Source: Paguma larvata (taxonomy: Eukaryota; Chordata; Mammalia; Carnivora; Viverridae). From it: 64,000 nucleotides of DNA. Positions 43,075-54,945 of the stretch are shown piece by piece (the stretch's first letter is position 1; every line of letters begins with the position of its first letter). The notes beneath the pieces are model-generated. The model was not told the origin of the DNA. It did no database searches and saw only the letters and a program-made list of their open reading frames with translations. The translations under genes were made by a program, and so were the position numbers. The stretch spans positions 69,043,788-69,107,787 of the forward strand of contig CM057836.1 of NCBI GenBank assembly GCA_030068075.1, in the 5' to 3' direction.

Positions 43075-45106
43075 AATATTTTAGGAGGAGAAACGATTAA
43101 TAGAAAGACAATTCTTTTGTTTATACCTATTTTTTCTTTGCACCTTTATATATGTTGGTTTTATTTTGAGGTTGTTCTGGGATTCTCTTTTTGTTTCCTT
43201 GACTATACCATTATCAGCCTAGATTTCTCTTCTTAACTTTAGACCTACCCTTACAAACAATTCCAATTCACCTCTAATTCAACATGGTCGCTTTGTGAAT
43301 GGGTTATTTTGGGGGGTTATCTAACCTTAAAACATTTTCTTCTAATTGATTTATGTAAAGAGATTGTACTGAAGAATTCTTTACTGCTACTGGTGTGATG
43401 AAGACCAACTACTTAATTTTCTGGTACTTGACTTTCCATTCATAAGGTCAGGGCTTCACAACCCTAATACTTTATGATTTTAGAGTGTGAATAAATGTGA
43501 ATTCCCTTTTAAAGTTTTTAAAGAAAAGTAGTCTTAAATCATAGACTGCTTGTAATTTTGTTGAATCATCTCCCTGAATTTTGAGATAAATTTATGTCTG
43601 TAATTTTATTATGAGAATTTTCATTTCGAAACTAGTGTGAGCATAATTCCAGTTTTGGCTAGCGTTAATTTGAGGGAAAGCTCCTTTTCCATTTCCATAA
43701 TGAAGAATGCAGAGGCTCGTTAGCATTCTGTGGGCAAGGCTGGTAAATTTCAGAGAATTGGTGATTTGGAAATCTAGAAACTCACAACTGGAAATGCTAC
43801 AGAAGAGACAACATCTTTTCATATCAACATCGTCTTGACAAATGAGGAAAAATTTTGCAGTGTGCATATCACAAGAGCAAGCAGAATTCTGTGAAAACAA
43901 AGAAAAGGGGCACTATACTGTCTGTTGCTGTGTTTCAAAACCTCTACCTTCACTAAGAGACCTTGAAATTATTTCAAATCTATTTTTTATACAGTGGATG
44001 CCAGAAGAGCTAAATTATTCATTGTAAGTGAAAATATTTATTACTGTGTGTCAAGAAACTCTGATTCCCTTTCTGGTGTTCCTGATAAGAATCCTGTGGT
44101 ATAAAATCATGGGCTGAATCTACAAAATAATTAGCCACATGAATACTGTACCTACCATGTATATTTTTAGGTTTTATATCAGTAAATATTTGATAAAGTG
44201 GCGCACACTCTGGACTAAAAGTCCTTCATCCCCAAATCAGTTTCACATTCTTCTGTAAGAAGTAAGGTAGGTGCCCTGTGGCTTCTAACAGAAATGGAAA
44301 GGAAAGTGAAGACATAAAAAATCAACAGCACCGTCTGAGAAAAATTCTCATCACTGATAAAGATTTATAAAAAAATAAATTTGATAAACGGCAGATAAGA
44401 TCCTCAGAGGACAAGACTTTGTAAGCATTTCTCTATAAACATAAAAAGAAAATGGATCTATATTGAGAACAAAAGGTTAGATGTGTAGGACAAATTATTT
44501 TTATGGATGTTCACAATTTATATATAAAACCTAATATAGCTTCCAAAATGTCTATAGTAATTTGAAATAATTAGCAGGGAAATATTCTTAGACACAGGCA
44601 AATGAAATTAGAATTTTGACATTTATAATTTCAAGACTTCCGAATATATGGAAGGTGCAGTGATTGCATTTTTAATTTTTTTTTCTATTTGTTGCCAGCA
44701 GCTAAACATAGACAAGATTTGGTGGATGTTCTGGGAAACCAGCATTTCGGAGCACCAGTTGATATGTACAGTAGAGGTTTAACTTTTAATTTAATCATAT
44801 GGTAGATTTGACTTCCAGAACACAATTAGCTTGAAACACTTCAACTTAGAACATACTCTGGACACCACAAAGCTTAAGAAGCACTGTGGCACCAGGCAGA
44901 ACGAAGAAGGGCAAGGTGTTATGAGGTGTGGGAACCCACACTTCTCAGTCAGCTCATTTCATTATGGCTGCATGAAGCATAGGCCTAGATTCGGTTATGG
45001 CAGCTCTAGAAAATGGGACCGATTTCCCCCACCTTAGTGTCTTTCTTGTCTAGCCACGTATAATATATTTCACTCTTCTATTGGGAGTAATTCCTCTTAC
45101 CACTTT
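43075..45106. other. unique DNA, no feature recognised
   Basis: About 2 kb with no recognised interspersed repeat. The frames at 43592-43900 (-, 102 codons) and 44831-45037 (+, 68 codons) have no recognisable domain and no splice context strong enough to call. Confidence 0.5.
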
Positions 45107-45123
45107 AAATTTACTGTATCCAG

Positions 45124-45348
45124 GAGCACCTGGGTGGCTCAGTTGGTTACGCATCCAACTTTGGCTAAGGTCATGATCTCACAGTTTGTTAGTTCAAGTC
45201 CCTCCATCAGGCTTTGTGCTGACAGCTCAGAGCCTGGAGCCTACTTCAGATTCAGTGTCTCCCTTTCTCTCTGCCATTTCCCTGCTTGTGCTCTGCCTCT
45301 CTCTCAAAAAAAAAAAAAAATAAGTAAACATCAAAAAAAATTTTTGAT
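45124..45348 (+). mobile_element. CAN-SINE (SINEC_Fc type)
   Basis: Head GGAGCACCTGGGTGGCTCAG after a one-base ambiguity, GACAGCTCAGAGCCTGGAGC body, CT stretch, 16 A run and TAAGTAAACATC tail. 17 bp duplication AAATTTACTGTATCCAG (45107-45123) / AAATTTATTGTATCTAG (45349-45365), two mismatches. A 107-codon frame over it is not a gene. Confidence 0.96.
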
Positions 45349-45365
45349 AAATTTATTGTATCTAG

Positions 45366-46685
45366 TGGAATTAGCTTTTGGAAAAGTATGTTTGGGTTCT
45401 GAAAGGATTTCATCAAATAACTCACCATTCTTTGCCCATTTTAGTCAATGTGACTGAGAAACTGCCTCTATTTGTTTTATCTTGTATCATTTGGTGGAAA
45501 ATATTCAAGGACAGAAAAGTTTTCTACTAACCACTTTTCTGGTCTGTATCTTAGGTTCAGCATTTAAAAGGAGTGAGGTCTTTGCTGCCATAGACAGCTA
45601 AAATCTAAAGATTCTACTTAATCAGTTAATCCTTGAGCAGAGCTAGTTTGATAGATTGTCTTACTTTTACTTGTACAACTTTTAATGCGTTTTCCTCTTA
45701 AAACCCTTTCTTGAATTTTGAAACCAAGATCTATCTTATATCTCACTCAGTGAGACAGAAACCCAACTTTCCTAAGTCTGAAAGACCTCTGTCATTGGTC
45801 TCATTTATAAAATGAACTGAAACACCCTGCCACTTTCCAAACATGGGTGGAGGAATCTTTTTCTCTCCTCTTCTCCTATTTCTACTTTCTTTTCTTTATC
45901 ATTTCCTGTTGCCTTTGTCTCTTTTCTTTTAATTTACATCTATCAGAAGGATGCTACTGGCATCTATTGCTTTCTTCTGCCCCATTTGTGTCACTTAAGA
46001 ATCAAATTTTGAAACCAATATATGGATATGAAATTGCCAAGTCGCTAGCCATTATTTTTAAACCTTGTAAAAGTCAGAAGAATCAACTGGATTCTGTGAC
46101 ATTGAAAGGAAGTATATTGAGCACAACCTAATTCTTAGATGGATGAGATTCGGTAGATTTGAGGAATGGAAAATAAGATTACTCATTGAAGCAGTAGTTA
46201 ATTGGGCAGAAATTAGAGTCTTCATGATAGAAGTATTAGGAATTTCATTTTTTAGTAAAACTCTCACACTTCCTTTTTAATTGTGTTGGTTTTGTTTCAT
46301 TTTTTTGTATTTTCCTTTAATTTCCTCTTCTAAATCAAGGGTATAGTATTTGTTGATGTTGAAATTATTAGTTATTTGGTATCCTAATCTTTTGAATTCA
46401 ATATTCAAGGATAAATGATGGAAGGGTAGGCAAAAGTGGGATCACTAATAATAACCTGTCACGTGACAACTTCCTTACTTCACATTATGGTGAAATAGTC
46501 AATATTCTAACTACCTTAAAACCACTAATTGTTTCAAATAAAAACTGCCATATTTAGCTGAAAGGTACATTGTTTAAACCAATATATTTCACGTCATTGA
46601 TAAAACACCAGACCCTGTATATTTTTGTTTCATCTGTGGCTGTCAGCAAGGCATTTCATGAAATCGAAGATTATTGTATTTATGT
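45366..46685. other. unique DNA with a CLEAR-type palindrome
   Basis: No recognised repeat. GTCACGTGAC at 46458-46467 is noted separately. Overlapping frames of 69-94 codons near 45847-46267 show no domain. Confidence 0.5.
46458..46467. promoter_or_regulatory. perfect CLEAR/E-box palindrome
   Basis: GTCACGTGAC is a perfect 10 bp palindrome identical to the consensus bound by TFEB/TFE3/MITF and USF (family knowledge). A single site; no promoter context is seen. Confidence 0.35.
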
Positions 46686-46689
46686 ATAT

Positions 46690-46995
46690 ATGTATATGCT
46701 TATATTCTTTTAAAACTTTTAACTTTGAAATGATTACAGATTCACAGATAGTTACAAAGAAAAGTGTAGGGAGATCCCATACATCCTTTACCCAGTAACT
46801 CTCCCCATGATAACATTTTCCATAACTATAGTCCAATATCCAAACCAGAATAACATTACTATAAATTATAGAGCTTTTTTAGATTTCATTGATCACACAT
46901 GCACTTATTTGTGTATTTGTAGCTGTATGCAATTTCGTCACTTGCATAGCTTCTTATAACCACCACCACAATCTAAGTGTTTAATTGCACCCTTG
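46690..46995 (-). mobile_element. old L1 (L1M-type) fragment, antisense
   Basis: TTTAACTTTGAAATGATTACAGATTC, AGGGAGATCCCATACATCC, TTTACCCAGTAACTCTCCCC and AATATCCAAACCAGAATAAC are typical of the complement of old L1 3' sequence. Confidence 0.65.
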
Positions 46996-47235
46996 CCAAA
47001 ATAACTCCCTTTGTTACCCTTGATTAATTACATTTTAGAGGGATCTGGGGGTCATCTACCCTAGCCTACTTGTATTGGCATCGGGAGTGTTTTGCCTCAG
47101 GTCAATTGGTTAGATAATGGTTGAATTCCTAGTTGGCTCAGAATGCTGTGTCCTGTCCCAGATCACTTTCAGGCATCCCACCTATCATTCTCAATTTATA
47201 AAGTAGGCACTTGTTTTTGTACAATTTAAAAATAT

Positions 47236-47434
47236 TTTTTGAACATTTATTCATTTTTGAGAGACAGAGACAGAGCGTGAGTGGGGGAGAGACCGAGACA
47301 CACAGAATCTGAATCAGGCTCCAGACTCTCAGCTGTCAGCACATAGCCCGACACAGGGCTCGAACTCACGAACCGCTAGATCATGACCTAAGCCAAAGTC
47401 CGGCGCTTAACTGACTGAGCCACTCGGGTGCCCC
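47236..47434 (-). mobile_element. CAN-SINE (SINEC_Fc type), antisense
   Basis: Tail TTTTTTGAACATTTATTCATTTTTGAG, GAATCTGAATCAGGCTCCAGACTCTCAGCTGTCAG body, B-box complement GGGCTCGAACTCACG, head complement ACTGAGCCACTCGGGTGCCCC. Several CpGs retained. The duplication is unclear in AT-rich flanks. Confidence 0.95.
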
Positions 47435-48424
47435 ACTATAATATTAAAGATAAAGAGAATTGAAGCAAACAAACGTTTTAAGGTAATTGAAATGAACAAT
47501 TTCATTGTATTTCTGGACTTTAAAAAAATCAGGTTTTCTAATCCTATTAATGAATGCATAACAGGTTAAGGGAACATTAACCATCAGTGTGAACATTGTT
47601 GGTATTTCACACAAAGCATGTATATGATACAAGTAATCCCTGTTTCTTCATGGGATTCTACATGGTTGCTGAGGAGGGGAAGGTGGTTAGTTGTTGTCAT
47701 CTGTAAAGAATCCCAGAGATTTAGCTACAAATTATATAATCTGTTTCTCCATTGAAAGAATTGAATGTCTCCTCCCTTCCATTCACACACAAACACACCA
47801 GATAATTTAGGAGTTTGTTTTCCTTTCCATTTTGCCTTTAATGCTTATATTAATTTAGTTACCACTTACAAAACTATTAAGGTGAGGTATTGAGGGTTTG
47901 GAAACAGGGGTGGATAGGAGATCACAGCGTGTGAGCTGGCTCACTTACATGTTCCATATCCTCTTTGGAACAAGTTTCAATGCAACTTACTTTGGGAATG
48001 AATCTGGTTATAGAAGAGCAGAACAGAAATTATTTGGGAAGATTGGAGGATCAAAGACTTTTCTACTATATCAGCATCATAGAAATTAGAGATGCAAAAG
48101 ACCCATTAGCTGATTTGCCCTATTTCCATGGAAATTGCAGTGAACATTTTTCAAAAGACCTAATCTATTTTTGTTTGAAATAAATGGGAACTCAATGTAG
48201 ATTCTTGTTAGAGCTTGAAACTGCTGATTATTGTGTTTTCTGGGTTGTTTTTCTTTTTAGATCCACTTGACAGTTTGCATAGCTAATTATTGCATTCTCA
48301 TTGTTTAATCCCAGCATTCCAGTAAGCTTTTTACAATGGAGGAGGGTGGAGAGCAAGACTGCAGTTTTAAGTACATCAACAAGCTGTTAAATCAAGGAGT
48401 GGGGTGGGGAAGGATGGAGAGAAT

Positions 48425-48426
<2 letters not shown>
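47435..48426. other. unique DNA, no feature recognised
   Basis: Non-repetitive; frames of 61-73 codons without domain. Confidence 0.5.

Positions 48427-48478
<52 letters not shown>
48427..48478. repeat. (GT)n microsatellite
   Basis: About 25 uninterrupted GT units, the longest pure dinucleotide tract of its kind here; no SINE attached. Likely length-polymorphic. Confidence 0.97.
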
Positions 48479-49470
48479 TCTGAAATATGGGTCAAAGTTA
48501 AAGCAGAAAAGTGGATTTTAAATATCTGCCAGGCTTTCGTAGCTAATCACACTTTTGCTAAGGTTTTGTTGGTAGCCAAATGCAGGAGATAGCGGGGTCC
48601 CTTGTGGCCTCATTTTATGTAAGGCACTTTGTATCATGATGGATCATTTGCAGCAAAAGTTTTTGCTAGGAACACTAAAGAACATGCAATCTTAGAAATC
48701 CAGGTTTGTTTGTTTTTTTTGTTTTGTTTTGTTTTGTTGCTGGCGAATGAATTTTTAAAAGAAAACACTGACTTAATTTTCAGAGTACAGTTTTAGATGG
48801 AAAGAGCCTTATAATTTGAAGAGAATTCATTACAAATTATTTCTTATATGAAATCGATAAGTTTAAAATTTTCCTTTTTTAGTATTCTATGAATTCCAAT
48901 TATGGGGAAAAATGCTTTTGTCAAGATTCACTGCTTTTATTGCCAATGAATCATGAAACCATCGTGGAAGATTTAGAATTTAGAAGCATCAGTTGAACAA
49001 TTTAAGAACAATTGAGGTAGTGATGGTTCAAATGAGATAAAATGACTTTTTGTATGTCTTCTCGTTGGTGGTCGTGGTGGTGGTATTGCTTTTGGTGGGG
49101 GGTGTTTGAAATAATGACTAGAATTATAGACTTCATCTTCTTTCCTCATTATAGGGTAGGAATCTTTTAAAAAGATCTTCCACAATTCATTAGACTGAAA
49201 GTTTGCTTTAATTGAGCATCTCTAAATAATTATCATGCTTCTTTAAGGATACATTCATTTTGGATGAGAAAATTAAGGTGAAAATTCAGTCAAAAATTTT
49301 TCAGTTAATTCATATTGAGAGTGTAACCATGTGTTTACAACAATAGTGAAAATGATTATTGTTGCATTTGAGTATACACCTTCACTTAGAGCAGCCAAAC
49401 TAGTGAGAATGGCCAGCTAAGAGCAGATAATGAATGACTAGATCTCCACATTTGCATAGACAGGTAGATA
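48479..49470. other. unique DNA with (GTTTT)n run
   Basis: A TTTGTTTTGTTTTG run at about 48713-48738 and GGTGG-rich stretch at 49067-49108. No recognised interspersed repeat or gene. Confidence 0.5.
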
Positions 49471-49540
49471 AATGGATGGATGGATGGATGGATGGATGAA
49501 TAGAGAGAGAGAGAGAAATGATAGATAGATAGAGAAATAG
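49471..49540. repeat. compound (ATGG)n-(GA)n-(ATAG)n microsatellite
   Basis: Six ATGG/GGAT units, then GAATAGAGAGAGAGAGAG, then ATAGATAGATAG. A compound tetranucleotide locus, plausibly polymorphic. Confidence 0.93.
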
Positions 49541-50095
49541 TATTTTGTGGTTTCTAGTTGCTATAAGCAACAGAGACAGTTATTTCCAAGCCTTTCAAGA
49601 CACAATGAATGGCAAACATTGTGTGCCTAGCAATTTGAACCTCCACATATGAACTCGACTGAATGCTTGAGAGCTAAGATGAAACTCATACACATTCTTG
49701 CAAACCATTGCCATGGCAACATACTTAAAATTTCCAAGGTCTGTCTCCCTCCAGTTTGCACCTGCAGTTAGCTTATTGTGAAACAAAAAAGAAGGCTTTC
49801 CAACTTGAAAATGCTTTGGAATGGTTGGGAGTATGTTTTGAAATAAAGCGGAGTTTAAAAGTTGAAAAGCAAAATAGAACATTCAGAGGAAAAGTACATT
49901 TGCATTCTTCATGCAATATTTAGCTTTTTTTCTCCTCCTACTTCACAATATTCTAGGCGAGGGTAAATGTGGATATTCTACCTATTGTAGTTATTAGGAT
50001 ATTTTGGTTTTTCCCACTTTAGTGTAAAACATGCTGCTTCCTGGCATGCTAGCTAACATATGTGCATGTCCTGTGTAATAGTAATAAAGGCAAGA
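49541..50095. other. unique DNA, no feature recognised
   Basis: Non-repetitive. 49640-49740 contains AACCATTGCCATGGCAACATAC, with an RFX-like GCCATGGCAAC half-palindrome. No gene is called. Confidence 0.45.
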
Positions 50096-50310
50096 ATAGC
50101 TAAGATTTATTTAGTGTTTATTATTCAACAAGAACAGTGTTAAGCACATCATTGATCATGATTTTCTTAATTCTTACAACTACACTGCTGAGGTTGGCAC
50201 TGCATCCTTCCCATTTTACAAATTATAGGTTAAATAACTCATCCAAGTTCTAATAACTTCGGATTTAAATTCTGATTTTAATGCTTATGCACCAAATCAC
50301 TGGGAGCAGT
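50096..50310 (-). mobile_element. MIR SINE (antisense)
   Basis: AATAGCTAAGATTTATTTAGTG, TTAATTCTTACAACTACACTGC, CCATTTTACAAATTATAGGTTAAATAACTCATCC follow the complement of MIR in order over its full length. Confidence 0.88.
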
Positions 50311-52435
50311 GTTACAAGCTCCCATAATCAGTCCTAACACACCCTCCCCAGTTTGTCAAGTGAAGAGCTGGTTCTAGGAAACCAGCAAAGGATCCACCAC
50401 AGACAGCATCTCTCTCTCTACTCAGAATACAGAGTGAATCATAAATACAGCTAAACCCTTGCAGGGTAGCACCCGTTCTACCTATAGGAACAAGCAGACT
50501 TAGTCCCAGTCTTCAGGTGGCTCGGTCAAAGACAGTAAAGCAGCCACCTTGCTTATTCTGTTGCTCATCTCTCTCCCAGCAACCTCAGTGGAACACTGAA
50601 GGAGGCTTGACTTCTATTTGATTTGATCTTGGAAAATAGATTGAGGTATTTGGAGTCTAGTTCCAGTAAGGCTCCCTGGACTTTATGAAATAAGAAAAGT
50701 CACGTTGAGAATTATCATGGTAAAAATGTTACTCAGTGGGTAACTTAGAAATAAACACATATCTTCAGAAGGAACTTTGTGTTTTGAGGAAACTAAAAGG
50801 TCTGTGTATGTTAAGCCGTGAACCTTGACTGAGTGCTCTAAAGCAGCTGGGATTTCCTATTTGAGAGTTTCTCTGACCCTCGTTTTCTTAGAGCCAGTTT
50901 ATTATTTCTCGAAATAGTTAGAGAACCTTGATTACCTGGATTTCCAACTGAAGGCAGATCAAAGGAGTGATTTTGAAAGGGAAAAAGGATGTGTATAGAG
51001 GCTGGCATTGATAGACAAAAGAGAAAAACTAGTAAGAGCAGGCATTGATTAAAAACTGAAAGAGAAGCCTGAGGACCCGGGGCACAGGGCATAGGCAGCA
51101 CTTCAGCATTTGAGATCACCGCTGTGTTGAAGGTTCAGACATTTCTAACAGCGATACCAAACCAACAAGAGAAGCTTATCTTCTTAACCTTCTGTTTAAA
51201 GGTGACACTTCTGTGATTTCAAAAGTTCTCATGATGACAAATGACATTTTTTGTGTGACTAGAAAGCGTATTTTCTGTTCTAAATCAGCAGGCATCCCAG
51301 AATTCAGAATTAAGTGAATGGAGCACGGACTGCAGATGAAGGAAAAGGGCACATCTGGGCGGGAGAGGTATGATAGCAAGTTGGAGGAAATGTGTCAGAA
51401 CTGAGTGGAACAGACTGTGGAACAGTCTGCGGGGCTGGAGAGAGAAAAGCCATCCAGAAGGGCGCAGGGTTAATCACTTAGCCATCGAGGTGTGGTACAT
51501 GTGAGCGTTACTTATTGCAGTGCTTTCATTGGCCAAAATAAGAATAAGAATAAGAAGAATAATAAAGCGAATAGTAGCTGAAGAAGACATCATTAGACAA
51601 TCACATAGCCAAATAAAACACTCAGATACCTGTGGAAGAGTTCCGTCACAGATTTCAACTAACGAAATGGGCACACAAAGGCAGGGTCTCTCAGGAAGCT
51701 CCTAGGCCCCAAGAGAAGGCAGCGGAATTCCGTAGCATCCGTGTGCTCATTCTTTAGTCAGTGCTTGGGCTTGGCAGAGGCTGCTGAGTGCCATGCTCTC
51801 TGGTCTGACATCGGGGTGATGTTGGCAAATGCCATTCCCTGGTATTTACCAAAGGCCTTGCTTAAAATTCTCAGTAAAACTTAGGGCAGAATGGCAAAAG
51901 CTAAATCATGTTTGAGAAACTTGGGAAGAGCAGCAAGTGAATCCCGTTGCTATTTTTATCTTCCTCTTACCCAAGCATGAAACTGGGCACACTGGAGGGA
52001 GGGTGATGCCAACTGGACGGAGGGCCAGGAGACAGGCTCTCCTTCGGAGTCCAATGCTGAGCCAGGTAGTGGTTTGATCCTGCACACCTGACCAGGCCAC
52101 ATTAGTTTCCCTCTCTTTCTGTTAATGGAGCTGAAACAGATATCTTTCAAGCTCTGAAACAAATAGAATTTTACGAATTCTAGATTACATCACACAGCTA
52201 GGGAGAAAAGAAGGGCTTCCTGGCTTTTCAGCGTATTGATGATGCGGTGTTTTTTGAGGGGTTTTAAAAACTGCTCTCATATCAAATATGTAATTTGTTC
52301 TGTTTATAAAATGTTTAAGCCTGGAGGTGTGGATTTAAGTTGGAAATTACACTTCCTTTGTGAAGAGAATATCTGTGTCTAAAGACTTTAGGGGATCTCT
52401 ATCTTCCAAGGCTGTTCTTTATGTGAATATCCTTG
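50311..52435. other. unique DNA, no feature recognised
   Basis: About 2.1 kb with no recognised interspersed repeat. A short AAGAAT-type run lies at 51538-51566. G+C is a little higher near 51400-52100. Frames of 60-93 codons show no domain. Confidence 0.5.
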
Positions 52436-52439
52436 AAAG

Positions 52440-52960
52440 ATAGTCCAGAACAATGGGAAGTTACTGACTCTGTGGGATAATAAGAAATATATGTTCAGTC
52501 TTTGTCCCCACTTCCCAACATAGCTCCCAAGTTCCTTGGACTTCCCTGGGTGCCAGGAGAATCTTTTGTTCTAACAAGTCCATGCTTGGTAGGTGTGTAG
52601 ATAGTTTTAGAATGGGACTAGTAGCTAGAAAGACCAAGCCATAGTTAGAAGCCTAGAACTTTCAACCCCCACCCCCACCCCCAACCTTCCCAGGAGGGGA
52701 GATGAGTTGAGGATTATAATCCATCATGCCTACATGATGAAGCCTTCATAAAAACCCCTACATGACAGAATTAGGAGAGCTTCAGAGCTGATAAAGGCAT
52801 GAAGGTGCTGGAAATGTGGCCCACATGGAGAGGGCACGAAAGCTCCATATCCCGCCCCCCCGCCCTGCCTACCTTGCCCTGTGCAGCTCTTCCATTTGGC
52901 TGTTTCTGAGTTACATCTATTTATAATAAGCCACTAAAAAAAAAAAAGAAAGAAAGAAAA
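52440..52960 (+). mobile_element. probable ERV-derived solo LTR
   Basis: ATCATGCCTACATGATGAAGCCTTCATAAAAACCCC, GAGAGCTTCAGAGCTG, GAGAGGGCACGAAAGCTCC, CTTGCCCTGTGCAGCTCTTCCATTTGGCTGTT and TTTATAATAAGCCACTA are the ordered landmarks of a mammalian LTR class whose name I cannot fix. C-rich runs (52665-52685, 52854-52864) and an A run (52935-52947) interrupt it. No retroviral coding sequence is seen. Confidence 0.6.
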
Positions 52961-53029
52961 TCTCAGTAATCCAGTGCAAGGAACAACCCTCCCTCCATGT
53001 TGCAGGGAGAGGAAAGTGAGAATATGTAC

Positions 53030-53300
53030 AGAGCCAGCAGTGTCTATGTAATAAATATCATCAAAATATCTTCTAAGTGCCAGCCATCATGCTAGACAGG
53101 ACCTTTGTAGCCCTAGAGAATTTAATACTCGGTATAGTCCTGCATAATAGGGGTAAATAACTTCATTTTAGTTAGGAAGAAACCTAGAGAAGTTAGGGAA
53201 CTTGTCCAAAGTCTCACAGCTAATAAGAGGCAGAGCTGGGACTTCTGCCCTATATGTCCAACTCACACCGAGGCTCCTTCCATGCTCAGTGGACAGGGAG
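53030..53300 (-). mobile_element. MIR SINE (antisense)
   Basis: TCTAAGTGCCAGCCATCATGC, TAGTTAGGAAGAAACCTAGAG, TTGTCCAAAGTCTCACAGCTAATAAGAGGCAGAGCTGGG, read in parts, follow the complement of MIR. The C-terminal-looking frame over it is not a gene. Confidence 0.9.
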
Positions 53301-54360
53301 CAGCTTTCCGCTCATAGACAGCTTCCATTAGCCACATACCTAAAGTTCTCCATGCAATGCAAAGTAGAAACATCTGGCTCTCTGTTATATTCCTCTACTG
53401 CATAACTCTTATTAACCAAAGATATTCAATAAATGATTATAAGTGGATGAATGAATTAATGAAAGAGCAAATGCATGGAAAAATCCATCAAAAGATCTCA
53501 ATTTTATGAGTACATTCTGTCTCACACCTATTTCTTGGTCTGAATTTGGCTGATCTCAACCAGCCCTTAAATTCATATCATTTATTTCAGGAGGAGAATA
53601 AAACTTCCATCTTGTGGTTAGATATAGAAGAAAAACATAGAAGAAAAACATAGAGGTGTACTTTCTTTACAATCAAGCAAAAATATTTACAATGCAAGAC
53701 TATTGTAGCAGACTTCTGAGGGGACAGGCAGAATTAGGGGCGGGAGGAGGGGAGACCCAGAATGATAGTCAACCATTTTTTCTTAGTTTTTTTCTATAAA
53801 GCAGGCTATATCTTATTGCTTTCTCAAAGGACAGGACTGCTTCATAAAAACAGGCAGACCAACTTATTGCAAGACATTTTTAGCTTTTCCTTCCTTCTAA
53901 CTTTCAGTCTTTCTCTCTTTTCAGTTAAAGGTAATGTCACTTCTTGCTATTGCTCTACCATAAATTTCCAGCCACAAGGTATAATGTGGAAACCAGTTAT
54001 AAAGTTTCATTGTCACTTCTAGAGATGTTAGAGGCAGATAAAATCTTTGAAAAAGTGTGACTTTTGCCACAATTCTCATCTCCCACTCTTCGGAGTCATA
54101 CTCCTGGAAAATAATCAATACTTGCTCACTCTTATGTTGAGATTTAATGAGCTGTTATAAATCAGCAATTGTGACAAACGTATACCTCAGTGTAGTGAGC
54201 TTAGAGAAGATGACCATCAAGAGTAAGGTTATTTGACACAATTCTACCAATTCAAGTGTCAGGTGTAATCTCTCTCTTTTTTTTTTTAATCAAGATAAAT
54301 CATGCACTCTGAACTTAATTTCCACAATAATACTTATTTTCATAAAAGATTTAGAGTGTG
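53301..54360. other. unique DNA, no feature recognised
   Basis: Non-repetitive apart from a perfect two-copy ATAGAAGAAAAAC tandem at 53624-53649. No gene. Confidence 0.5.
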
Positions 54361-54364
54361 ATGA

Positions 54365-54500
54365 CTTTTCCCACCTTTACTGAAGTATAATTGAAAATTA
54401 AAAATTGTATACATTTAAGGTAAATGACGATGTCTTGATATACATACATGCTGTGAAATAATTCACTGCAATCAATGGGGATGACATTTTAAATCAACTC
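54365..54500 (-). mobile_element. L1 3' UTR fragment (antisense)
   Basis: CTTTACTGAAGTATAATTGA, TACATTTAAGGTAAATGACGATG, TTGATATACATACATGCTGTG match the complement of L1 3' ends (family: TTTATTGAGATATAATTGAC). Confidence 0.7.
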
Positions 54501-54696
54501 TATTGAACTCTCGTGATAGATACCTTGGCAATGTTAAGCATGAAAAAAAACCTCCATCCCACAGAAGTACATGAAATAAGATAAAGCATAACGTCTAAAT
54601 AGTTCCCAAACTTTTAGATTTCAACCTAATTTGTAAAGGCAAATACCTGCACTGTTCTGATGCACTAAGAAAATATTTCTGTCTTAACGAGTTTAC

Positions 54697-54698
54697 TG

Positions 54699-54745
<47 letters not shown>

Positions 54746-54756
54746 TATTATCATTA
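54697..54756. repeat. (TTA)n run at a SINE tail
   Basis: About 16 ATT/TTA units with scattered ATC; it occupies the place of the A-rich tail of the adjacent antisense SINE, from which it probably arose. Confidence 0.9.
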
Positions 54757-54945
54757 TTTTGAGAGAGAATGAGCATGCACTTTAGTTGGGGAGAGGGAGG
54801 GAGAGAGAAAGAGAGAAAATCCAAAGCAGGCTCTGTGCTGTCAGCCTGAACCCAATGCCAGTTTCAATACCATAAACCATGAGATCATGGCCTGAGCCCA
54901 AATCGAGAGTCAGACACTTAACTAACTGAGCCACTCAAGTGCTGC
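54757..54945 (-). mobile_element. CAN-SINE, antisense, diverged
   Basis: GA-rich stretch, AAAGCAGGCTCTGTGCTGTCAG, a degraded B-box complement, and ACTGAGCCACTCAAGTGCTG head complement. More mutated than most copies here. Confidence 0.92.

Noticed and set aside
43592..43900. 102-codon antisense frame
   Set aside because: No known domain, and no initiation or splice context; Cys-rich look is not a known spacing pattern.
45134..45457. 107-codon + strand frame
   Set aside because: Starts in the head of a CAN-SINE and runs through its A tail (poly-Lys). Typical SINE-derived chance frame.
49014..49040. let-7-like TTGAGGTAGTGATGG
   Set aside because: Only the first nine or ten bases agree with let-7 and no hairpin with a matching arm was found nearby.
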